Assembly (NCBI GenBank): GCA_023657425.1
Contig: JAGTJW010000002.1
Span: forward strand, 734,431-798,430
Length of the DNA: 64,000 bases
Source of the DNA: Ideonella sp. WA131b
GTDB taxonomy: Bacteria; Pseudomonadota; Gammaproteobacteria; Burkholderiales; Burkholderiaceae_C
Direction of reading: 5' to 3'
Of the stretch, positions 57,038 to 64,000 are shown in pieces. How positions within the stretch are numbered: position 1 is the first letter of the stretch; every line of letters begins with the position of its first letter. A model generated the notes under the pieces. That model was not told the DNA's origin and searched no databases. It worked only from the letters and a program-made list of their open reading frames with translations. A program made the position numbers and the translations under genes.

Positions 57038-58756
57038 ATGCCCGTCACCACCACCGTCACCGCCAAGGGCGGCTTCGACGCCTTCGCCTCGCTGTTCGAA
57101 GAGTCGCTCAAGAGCAACGACATGCGCGTCGGCGAGGTCATCTCCGCCGAGGTCGTGCGCATCGACTTCAACCACGTCGTCGTCAACGCGGGCCTCAAGA
57201 GCGAGAGCTACGTCCCCATCGAGGAATTCAAGAACGACCAGGGCGAACTCGAAGTCCAGGTCGGCGACTTCGTCTCGGTCGCCATCGACGCTGTCGAAAA
57301 CGGCTACGGCGACACCATCCTCAGCCGTGACAAGGCCAAGCGCCTGGCCTCGTGGATGAGCCTTGAGAACGCGCTGGAGTCCGGCGAGTTCGTCACCGGC
57401 ACCGTCAGCGGCAAGGTCAAGGGTGGCCTCACGGTGCTGGTCAACGGCATCCGCGCTTTCCTGCCCGGCAGCCTGCTCGACACGCGGCCCGTCAAGGACA
57501 TGTCGCCGTTCGAGGGCAAGACCATGGAGTTCAAGGTCATCAAGCTCGACCGCAAGCGCAACAACGTCGTGTTGTCGCGCCGCGCCGTCGTCGAGGCTTC
57601 GATGGGCGAAGAGCGCGCCAAACTGCTGGAGACCCTGACCGAAGGCGCCATCGTGCACGGCGTGGTCAAGAACATCACCGAGTACGGCGCCTTCGTCGAT
57701 CTCGGCGGCATCGACGGCCTGCTGCACATCACCGACATGGCCTGGCGCCGCGTGCGCCACCCGTCCGAGGTGGTCACCGTGGGCCAGGAGCTCAGCGCCA
57801 AGGTGCTGAAGTTCGACGCCGAGAAGAACCGCGTCAGCCTGGGCATCAAGCAGCTGGGCGACGACCCCTGGCACGGCGTGTCGCGCCGCTACCCGAACAG
57901 CACGCGCCTGTTCGGCAAGATCACCAACATTGCCGACTACGGCGCCTTCGTCGAGATCGAGCCGGGCATTGAAGGCCTGGTGCATGTCTCCGAGATGGAC
58001 TGGACAAACAAGAACGTCGCCCCGTCCAAGGTGGTGTCGCTCGGCGAAGAAGTCGAGGTCATGGTCCTCGAGATCGACGAGGACAAGCGCCGCATCAGCC
58101 TGGGCATGAAGCAGTGCAAGGCCAACCCCTGGGAGGAGTTCAGCTCCACCGTCAAGCGCGGCGACAAGGTCAGGGGCCCCGTCAAGAGCATCACCGACTT
58201 CGGGGTGTTCATCGGCCTGTCGGCCGGCATCGACGGCCTGGTGCACCTGTCCGACCTGAGCTGGCACGAGCCGGGCGAAAGCGCGGTGCGCAACTACAAG
58301 AAGGGCCAGGAGGTCGAGGCCATCGTGCTGGCCGTGGATGTCGAGCGCGAGCGCATCAGCCTGGGCATCAAGCAGCTCGACGTCGACCCGTTCACCAGCT
58401 TCACCACGCTCAATGACCGCGGCGCGGTCGTCACCGGCAAAGTGAAGTCGGTAGATCCTCGCGGCGCCGAGATTCAGCTCAACGACGACGTCACCGGCTA
58501 TCTGCGCGCCTCGGAAATCGGCTCCGACCGCGTGGAGGATGCCCGCAACGTCCTGAAGGAAGGCGACGAGGTCTCCGTGATGGTGATCAACGTCGACCGC
58601 AAGATGCGCAGCATCCAGCTCAGCATCAAGGCCAAGGACAACGCCGACGCCCAGCAAGGCATGCAGGCGCTGCGCCAGAGCGCCGAGCGCGAGAACGCCG
58701 GCACGACGAGCCTGGGTGCGCTGCTGCGCGCCAAGCTCGACAAGGGCAACGAGTAG
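57038..58756 (+). CDS. rpsA: 30S ribosomal protein S1
   Basis: 572 residues with six S1 domains. The repeats are clear from [40 protein letters not shown] and [16 protein letters not shown], each with D-Y/F-G-x-F-V/I. S1 brings mRNA to the ribosome. The ATG at 57038 ([20 protein letters not shown]) is preferred over the longer frame from within cmk. Confidence 0.97.
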   Translation: MPVTTTVTAKGGFDAFASLFEESLKSNDMRVGEVISAEVVRIDFNHVVVNAGLKSESYVPIEEFKNDQGELEVQVGDFVSVAIDAVENGYGDTILSRDKAKRLASWMSLENALESGEFVTGTVSGKVKGGLTVLVNGIRAFLPGSLLDTRPVKDMSPFEGKTMEFKVIKLDRKRNNVVLSRRAVVEASMGEERAKLLETLTEGAIVHGVVKNITEYGAFVDLGGIDGLLHITDMAWRRVRHPSEVVTVGQELSAKVLKFDAEKNRVSLGIKQLGDDPWHGVSRRYPNSTRLFGKITNIADYGAFVEIEPGIEGLVHVSEMDWTNKNVAPSKVVSLGEEVEVMVLEIDEDKRRISLGMKQCKANPWEEFSSTVKRGDKVRGPVKSITDFGVFIGLSAGIDGLVHLSDLSWHEPGESAVRNYKKGQEVEAIVLAVDVERERISLGIKQLDVDPFTSFTTLNDRGAVVTGKVKSVDPRGAEIQLNDDVTGYLRASEIGSDRVEDARNVLKEGDEVSVMVINVDRKMRSIQLSIKAKDNADAQQGMQALRQSAERENAGTTSLGALLRAKLDKGNE

Positions 58757-58855
58757 TCAGCGCCCCAGGCCCGGCCGCGGGGGTGTCCCTGCGGTCGGGT
58801 CCTGTCGTCAGCCCTTGGCGGCGACGAGCCGCCCTCACCCGCCGATGTGCCGCCG

Positions 58856-59170
58856 ATGACCCGCTCCGATCTCGTCACCCGCCTCGCCGAACGCTTTTCG
58901 CAGCTGACACAGCGAGACACCGAGTTCGCCGTGAAGACCATTCTGGACGCGATGAGCGATGCACTCGCACGCGGCCACCGCATCGAGATCCGCGGCTTCG
59001 GCAGCTTCAGCATCAACCGCCGTCCTCCGCGCATGGGCCGAAACCCGCGCAGCGGCGAGCAGGTGCTGATCCCGGAGAAGCTGGTGCCGCACTTCAAGCC
59101 CGGCAAGGCGCTGCGCGAGGCCGTCGACGCCCGCGAGGCTGCGACCGGCACAGCCGACGCCGGCCGATGA
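58856..59170 (+). CDS. ihfB: Integration host factor beta subunit
   Basis: 104 residues. [13 protein letters not shown] at the start, [24 protein letters not shown] with the DNA-intercalating Pro of the arm, and [14 protein letters not shown]. It bends DNA as a dimer with IhfA. Follows rpsA as usual in proteobacteria. Confidence 0.94.
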   Translation: MTRSDLVTRLAERFSQLTQRDTEFAVKTILDAMSDALARGHRIEIRGFGSFSINRRPPRMGRNPRSGEQVLIPEKLVPHFKPGKALREAVDAREAATGTADAGR

Positions 59171-59205
59171 GCCGCCGGCGGCGTGCTGCCTAGAATGGGC
59201 GCGCG

Positions 59206-59523
59206 ATGCGCGTCCTCGTCTGGCTCGTCCGGTCCTTCATCTTCTTCACGCTGTTCGCCTTTGCGCTGAACAACCAGCAGACCGTGACGGTGAACTGGTT
59301 CTTCGGTGCGCAGTGGCAGGCACCGATGGTCATCGTCGTGCTCGCGGTGTTTGCCGCCGGGGCTGCGCTGGGCGTCCTGGCGATGCTGCCCGGGGCTTGG
59401 CAGCGCTGGCGACGTCACCGGCTCCGGGCCGCCGACGCGCCCTCTTCCGCGGCGCCGAACACGGCCGCCGCCGCGGCCCCATCCGTTCCGGGCCTTGAGC
59501 AGCCCCCACGCGTCGGCCTCTGA
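59206..59523 (+). CDS. lapA: LapA-family membrane protein (DUF1049)
   Basis: 105 residues. Two membrane helices (FIFFTLFAFALN and MVIVVLAVFAAGAALGVLA) separated by NNQQTVTVNWFFG, the DUF1049 signature, with a basic WRRHRLR and an Ala/Pro tail. With LapB it helps control LPS amount at the inner membrane. A CTAGAATG element lies about 10 bp before the start. Confidence 0.9.
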   Translation: MRVLVWLVRSFIFFTLFAFALNNQQTVTVNWFFGAQWQAPMVIVVLAVFAAGAALGVLAMLPGAWQRWRRHRLRAADAPSSAAPNTAAAAAPSVPGLEQPPRVGL

Positions 59524-59545
59524 ACGGCCCCGCTGCCTGCATCCG

Positions 59546-60736
59546 ATGGAGCCCGAACTCTTGAGCTGGCTGCTGATCGGCCTGCCCGTGGCATTCGCCC
59601 TGGGCTGGCTGGGGTCGCGGCTGGACCTGCGGCAACTCAAGCGCGAGCGCGACGACTCTCCCCGCACCTACTTCAAGGGTCTGAACCTGCTGCTCAACGA
59701 GCAGCAGGACCAGGCCATCGATGCCTTTATCGAGGCGATGCAGAGCGACCCCGACACCACCGAGCTGCACTTTGCACTGGGCAACCTGTTCCGACGCCGC
59801 GGCGAGATCGACCGTGCCGTGCGCGTCCATGAACATCTGGCAGGGCGCGGTGACCTGAGCCCGTCGGTGCGCATGCGCGCGCAGCGGGCGCTGGCGCAGG
59901 ACTTCATGAAGGCCGGGCTCTTCGACCGCGCCGAGGCCGCATGGTCGGCACTGGCAGGCAGCACCTACGACGCCGAGGCTCAGCTCGCGCTGCTGAGCCT
60001 GTACGAACGCTCACGCGGCTGGCAGCAGGCAGCGCAGGTGGCGCGCCGGCTCGAGGGCCGCGGCCAGGGCAGCTTCGCTGGACGCATCGCGCACTATGAG
60101 TGTGAGCGTGCCGAGGAGCTCGATGCCGCGGGCCAGCCCGACGAGGCCGCGGCCGCCCTGGCGCGTGCGCAGGCTGCTGCGCCCGAGACGCCGCGACCCT
60201 GGTTGCTGGCCGGCCAACGCCTGCTGCGCCAAGGCGACCCCGCAGGGGCTGTGCGCGCCTGGGACGCGCTGCGCGAGCGCCACGGCGCTGCCTTCGTGCT
60301 GGTGGCCGGCGACTACGCGGCCTGCGCACGCGCCATCGGCCACACCGACGCCGCGCACAAGGTGCTGCTGGATGCGCTGGCCCTGCAACCTGCGGTCGAG
60401 CTGCTGCAGGCGCTGGAGGTACTCGATGCCGAGCGCCCGCAGGCCGAGCGCATACCTCGGATCCTGGCCCACCTTCGCGCACATCCCTCGCTGTCGGCGG
60501 CGCAGTTGCTGCTGCCGTTCGCCACCGCGATACCGGCAACCGGACCCTCCGGTGCGGCGCCCGCACTCGATGAAGCCGCCCGCGCGGCGCTGCACGATGC
60601 CGTGGCGCGCGCCGCACGTCCCCTGCAGCGCTACCGCTGCGGCAGCTGCGGCTTCGAGGCCCAGCGCCACTTCTGGCAGTGCCCGGGCTGCCTGGCCTGG
60701 GACAGCTACCCGCCGCAACGCAACGACCTGTCGTGA
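59546..60736 (+). CDS. lapB: LPS assembly protein LapB (YciM)
   Basis: 396 residues. One N-terminal membrane helix (LLIGLPVAFALGWLGSR), several TPR repeats (YFKGLNLLLNEQQDQAIDAF, ELHFALGNLFRRRGEIDRAVRVHE), and a C-terminal rubredoxin-like metal site formed by CGSCGF and CPGC. It tunes LPS synthesis by directing LpxC to FtsH. It starts 22 bp after lapA. Confidence 0.94.
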   Translation: MEPELLSWLLIGLPVAFALGWLGSRLDLRQLKRERDDSPRTYFKGLNLLLNEQQDQAIDAFIEAMQSDPDTTELHFALGNLFRRRGEIDRAVRVHEHLAGRGDLSPSVRMRAQRALAQDFMKAGLFDRAEAAWSALAGSTYDAEAQLALLSLYERSRGWQQAAQVARRLEGRGQGSFAGRIAHYECERAEELDAAGQPDEAAAALARAQAAAPETPRPWLLAGQRLLRQGDPAGAVRAWDALRERHGAAFVLVAGDYAACARAIGHTDAAHKVLLDALALQPAVELLQALEVLDAERPQAERIPRILAHLRAHPSLSAAQLLLPFATAIPATGPSGAAPALDEAARAALHDAVARAARPLQRYRCGSCGFEAQRHFWQCPGCLAWDSYPPQRNDLS

Positions 60737-60829
60737 ACCGGCCACCGTTCCTGGACGACGCCGCGACCACGACCTGGCGCGCCTGACCCGGCAGCGAGCT
60801 GTCGGCCAGACCCGCCTGTGCCCGCGGGG

Positions 60830-61792
60830 CTACACGCCGAAGTGCTTGGCGAGAAGCCCCAGAACCTCGCCGCGCTGCGGCACCTGTCCCTTGCCACCGA
60901 TGCTGGCCACGCGCCCAGGACCGGTGATGCCGGCCAGTCCCGGGTCGTGGTCGCAATAGACGCCCAGCGTCGGGCGGCCCAGTGCGGCCGCCAGATGCGT
61001 GAAGCCGGTGTCCAGCCCCACCACCTGCTGCGCCCCGGCCAGCACGCCGGCCATGTCACCGACGCTGAGGAACGGCGGCACGTCGCCGTTGCAGCCGGCG
61101 GCGATGCGCTCGGCCAGGGTCTGCTCATCGGGACGACCCCACAGCACCAGCGGCAGCCAGCCCCGTTCGACCAGTCTCTTTCCCACCGCAACCCAGTGCC
61201 GTTCATGCCAGAGCTTGCTGGCGCGACTGGCGTTGGGGATCAACACCGCGTAGTTGTCGCGAGGCTTCCAGCTCGGCTCGGGCGGATGCAGGCCAAACGA
61301 CGGTACTGCGCTGGGCGGCATGAGTCCCAGGTGCAAGGCGGCCAGCAGCCGGTTGCGCTGCACCGCCTGCAGATTCCTGGGCACCGCCGCACTGCGCCGG
61401 TACAGCAAGGCCGCCAATGGCTCTCGGGCGCTGGCGCGGTCGTAGCCCACCACCGGGCCGGCAGCCTGCCGCGCCCACAGGGCACTCTTCAGCAGGCCCT
61501 GGAGATCGAGGACCAGGTCATGGGGATCGCGCCGCAGCTCCTGGCGGAGCTCGCCGATGGCCTTCCAGGTGGCGCCGCTGAACAACTGGCGGCGCCACTT
61601 GCGCCAGGCCATCGGGATGACGCGTCGCACTCCCGGGTGCAGCCGCGGAATCGCCGCGAACGGCGCCTCGACGAGCCAGTCGATCTGCGCCTGCGGGAAG
61701 CGCGCCAGGATGTCGGCCACCACGGGCGTGGCATGCACGACGTCGCCCATCGACGAGGTCTTGACGATCAGGATGCGGGGCGCGGTGGTCAC
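60830..61792 (-). CDS. waaC: LPS heptosyltransferase I
   Basis: 320 residues starting at a GTG. RILIVKTSSMGDVVHATPVVADI and DIDWLVE-like FPQAQIDWLVEAPFAAIPRLH at the N-terminus, VGLDTGFTHLAAALGRPTLGVY near the C-terminus: the WaaC pattern. It adds the first heptose to Kdo2-lipid A. A DUF4254 gene begins the same operon just upstream. Confidence 0.9.
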   Translation of the reverse strand: MTTAPRILIVKTSSMGDVVHATPVVADILARFPQAQIDWLVEAPFAAIPRLHPGVRRVIPMAWRKWRRQLFSGATWKAIGELRQELRRDPHDLVLDLQGLLKSALWARQAAGPVVGYDRASAREPLAALLYRRSAAVPRNLQAVQRNRLLAALHLGLMPPSAVPSFGLHPPEPSWKPRDNYAVLIPNASRASKLWHERHWVAVGKRLVERGWLPLVLWGRPDEQTLAERIAAGCNGDVPPFLSVGDMAGVLAGAQQVVGLDTGFTHLAAALGRPTLGVYCDHDPGLAGITGPGRVASIGGKGQVPQRGEVLGLLAKHFGV

Positions 61793-61806
61793 GGAGGGCT
61801 GCGGCT

Positions 61807-62460
61807 TCAGGACTTTCGCCGACCTTCCTTGACGAGCTCGGGGTTGAAGGCCGGATCGTTGTACATCTTGAACTGCCGGTAGACCTTGAAATAGGCCCGG
61901 CCGGCGGCGGTCTCGGCCAGCAGACCGTCCAGGCAGGCCGCCAGGTCGCGGCGCTGCTGGGCCAGGCGCTCCCACTTGACGCGGCTGGCGGCGCGGTGGG
62001 CCTCGTCGACGTCGTTCCGCCGTGCCTGCTCACCCATGGCCTTGAGCTTGAGCGACAGGATCGACAGACGGTCGATGATGCTGCCCGCGGTCTCGCTGTT
62101 CAGGCGCGCGCCGGCGGCCACCTGAGCCAGCGGGGCATCGCTGCGCGCGGCGGCCTCGTCGACAACGCCCAAGGCCAGCAGCAGCAACTCGTCGACGCGC
62201 TCGGTGGCATCGTTGCGGGCCTGGTTGTACCGGTCGATGGCGCGCTTGTTGGCGGCGATCTCGGCATCGGCCACGGTCGTGCGGCGCGCGAGGTCTTCCT
62301 CGGCCCACAGCAGGCAGTTGTTGCGGTGGTTGACCTGGATCCAGCGCCACAACCCGGCCTCGGGCTGCGCCGGTTCGGCCTGCGGCCAGCCCGAGGTGGA
62401 CAGCAGCCGGTCGTGAAGGGCCGTGATGTCGGCAGCGGCAAGCGGAGGGGATTGGGGCAT
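61807..62460 (-). CDS. DUF4254-family protein
   Basis: 217 residues. The WRWIQVNHRNNCLLWAEEDLARR segment, NKRAIDRYNQARNDATERVDE and SIIDRLSILSLKLKAMGEQ match DUF4254, which is usually found with heptosyltransferase genes. All-helical and soluble; function unknown but probably linked to LPS or surface sugars. It starts at an ATG at 62460 and lies 14 bp before waaC. Confidence 0.87.
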   Translation of the reverse strand: MPQSPPLAAADITALHDRLLSTSGWPQAEPAQPEAGLWRWIQVNHRNNCLLWAEEDLARRTTVADAEIAANKRAIDRYNQARNDATERVDELLLLALGVVDEAAARSDAPLAQVAAGARLNSETAGSIIDRLSILSLKLKAMGEQARRNDVDEAHRAASRVKWERLAQQRRDLAACLDGLLAETAAGRAYFKVYRQFKMYNDPAFNPELVKEGRRKS

Positions 62461-62513
62461 CGGTGCGGTCGGAGGTGGACGGGGGCAGAATCGGCCGCGG
62501 ATTATCCCCACCG

Positions 62514-63530
62514 ATGCCCGCCTCCCCGCATCCCCCGAGCAGCCCCACGACGATCAACAGCGCCCAGCCTCGGCCGCTGATCGTTCGCCTGCGCAACTGG
62601 GTAGGTGACGTGACGCTGGCCCTGCCGCTGCTGGAACGCCTGGCCACTGCAGGCTTCGCGCCGGTGCTGGTGGGCAAGGGCTGGGCCCGTGAGCTGCTGG
62701 CCGGCACCGGCTGGCCGGTGCACGGCCTGCCCAGGACCGCAAGCGAGCGCGTGGCGCTGCTGCGCCGGCTGCGCGAAGAAGCGCTTTGCGCCCAGCCGGC
62801 GTTTCGGCAGGCGCCGGTGCAGGCGCTGTGCCTGCCCGACTCGTTCTCGAGCGCGCTGGAATTGCGCCTCGCCGGGCTGCGCGCCGTGGGCCACGCCTGG
62901 GAGGGCCGCCGGCTGCTGCTGGCGCACGCCGTGCCGCGGCCCCGCGCCGTGCACGAGCTGGAGGTCTACTGGCGGCTCGGCCAAGCCTTGCTGGGCACCG
63001 CGGAGCCCCCACCGCCTGCGGTGCGCTTGCGACCCACCGAGACGCAGTTGCGCGAGGCCGCGGCGCTGCGTGCGGCGCATGGCCTGCCCGAGCGTGTGAT
63101 CGTGATCTGCCCGTTCTCGGGCGGCACCTGGAACGGCCAGAGCAAGGACTGGCCGGCGTTCGCCGACTTTGTCGCGCAGCGGCTGCCGTCGCTGGGCTTG
63201 CCCTTCGTGGTGTGCCCGGGCCGGGGTGACGAAGAGCGCCTGGCGCGCGAGCGCTTTGTCGGCGCCACGCTGCTGCCCGACGTCGACCTGGGGGTCTATG
63301 CGGCGCTGCTGGCTTCCAGCGCAGCCATGCTGTCCAACGACACCGGGCCGGCGCACATCGCAGCCGCCGTGGGCACACCGCTGGTGAGTGTGATGGGACC
63401 GAGCGACCCGACGCTGTGGCACCCTTGGGGTCCGGCCTCGCGGGTGTGCGTGCTGGGCGGTCGCGGCAACTGGCCTGACGAGGCCTCGGTGATGGCGGCG
63501 GTGCAGCGCGCAGTCCAGGCGCCACGCTGA
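62514..63530 (+). CDS. Glycosyltransferase family 9 (heptosyltransferase-like)
   Basis: 338 residues. LIVRLRNWVGDVTLALPLLERLA at the N-terminus and MLSNDTGPAHIAAAVGTPLVSVMGPSDP near the C-terminus are typical of the WaaF/heptosyltransferase II class. ICPFSGGTWNGQSKDWP is the donor-binding region. Probably adds a heptose or other sugar to the LPS core; it is divergent from the DUF4254-waaC pair by 53 bp. Confidence 0.87.
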   Translation: MPASPHPPSSPTTINSAQPRPLIVRLRNWVGDVTLALPLLERLATAGFAPVLVGKGWARELLAGTGWPVHGLPRTASERVALLRRLREEALCAQPAFRQAPVQALCLPDSFSSALELRLAGLRAVGHAWEGRRLLLAHAVPRPRAVHELEVYWRLGQALLGTAEPPPPAVRLRPTETQLREAAALRAAHGLPERVIVICPFSGGTWNGQSKDWPAFADFVAQRLPSLGLPFVVCPGRGDEERLARERFVGATLLPDVDLGVYAALLASSAAMLSNDTGPAHIAAAVGTPLVSVMGPSDPTLWHPWGPASRVCVLGGRGNWPDEASVMAAVQRAVQAPR

Positions 63531-63758
63531 CGCGCCACGGCCGCGCCACCGGCCCGCCATCACAGGGCGCCCCCGCGTGGGGGACGGCCAGCCACCCCCG
63601 GCGGCGGTTCCCCCGGCGGGCCCCGCCGTGAGGGAATGACGCACCAGGCTGGCCTCGAAAAACTGTCTCTCATCCCGACGCAGCAGCCCGCAGGGCCTTG
63701 CGGCGGGAGACCGAAGCCTCACGACCTATCGTCCCCTATCCCTCACAGGAGAACCCCC
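63531..63758. other. 228-bp intergenic region
   Basis: No gene seen. It has GC-rich hairpins (for example CCCCC-GCGT-GGGGG near 63570) that could end glycosyltransferase transcription, and an ACAGGAG ribosome-binding site at its end for the next gene. Confidence 0.5.
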
Positions 63759-64000
63759 ATGATTCGCAGCTTCCTCGCCGCCGTCGCCGCTCTCGCCCTA
63801 GGCTCACCGTTGTTGGCCCAGGCCACAGACGTGAATCGTGCCTCGCAGGCCGAGCTCGAATCCGTCAAGGGCATCGGACCGGGTCTGTCGGGCAAGATCC
63901 TCAAGGCCCGCGAGGCCGGCAGCTTCAAGAATTGGGCCGACTTCGTGGACCGGGTCGGCGGCGTCGGTGCCGGAAACGCCGCCAGACTGTCGGCCAACGG
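63759..64000 (+). CDS. ComEA-like helix-hairpin-helix protein, 3' end outside window
   Basis: 81 residues visible. A signal peptide (FLAAVAALALGSPLLAQA) and then DVNRASQAELESVKGIGPGLSGKIL, a helix-hairpin-helix DNA-binding motif, repeated in FVDRVGGVGAGNAARL. Resembles the small exported ComEA-type proteins that bind incoming DNA in natural competence. AGGAG lies about 9 nt before the ATG. The frame runs off the window. Confidence 0.8.
   Translation, partial: MIRSFLAAVAALALGSPLLAQATDVNRASQAELESVKGIGPGLSGKILKAREAGSFKNWADFVDRVGGVGAGNAARLSAN

Overview
High-G+C chromosomal window from a betaproteobacterium of the order Burkholderiales, most likely the Rubrivivax/Leptothrix/Ideonella side. This assignment is an inference. 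It rests on strong G/C third-position bias, a tmRNA tag reading ANDERFALAA, the block gph-ubiG-ompA | gyrA, and the block pheA-tyrA-aroA-cmk-rpsA-ihfB-lapA-lapB. Most of the window is tightly packed housekeeping sequence.

Layout. 1-16.4 kb: end of a luciferase-like monooxygenase, polA, a DUF2782 protein and thrB, a BPSS1780-type membrane protein, a cytochrome c-like surface protein, uvrD, a GMP reductase, a small S4 protein, valS, galU, a TusA protein, a zinc-ribbon Nudix hydrolase and cysM. 16.4-26.2 kb: tRNA-Leu(CAA), a rhomboid homologue lacking its catalytic serine, an SDR epimerase, an iron-sulphur flavin reductase, ilvD, a Trp-rich protein, a 275-bp nested palindrome, acs with a duplicated 3' end, class I fumarase and a YciO protein. 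26.2-33.3 kb: ridA-plsY, ybaK, a divergent second-type murA, an acyl-CoA synthetase, a degenerate HD-GYP protein behind a FliA-like promoter, and a GNAT enzyme.

33.4-37.2 kb is the accessory region. A DUF433/DUF5615 toxin-antitoxin pair runs into the N-terminal third of a type I-C-like cas4. That cas4 is cut off exactly at a 37-bp CRISPR repeat, and a second repeat lies 2.3 kb further on. The sequence between the repeats is a lower-G+C integron cassette array with attC sites. It carries a nitrilase-fold hydrolase, an addiction module with a RelE/ParE-type toxin, and a HigBA-like pair whose toxin has an amber codon. Removing the array between two G^TT points rejoins repeat, 27 nt and repeat. 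An orphan UPF0175-type antitoxin follows. No integrase, cas1 or cas2 is present.

37-64 kb: an alpha/beta hydrolase; prfB with its programmed frameshift; pepN-fbp; an arsenate-detoxification operon (GAPDH, arsJ, arsR) with a likely ArsR operator; ssrA; gph, ubiG and ompA divergent from gyrA; then aromatic amino-acid genes (pheA, tyrA, aroA), cmk, rpsA, ihfB, lapA, lapB, two heptosyltransferase-type LPS genes around a DUF4254 gene, and the start of a ComEA-like gene. aroA and cmk appear to have been one fused reading frame, now broken by a single-base frameshift.
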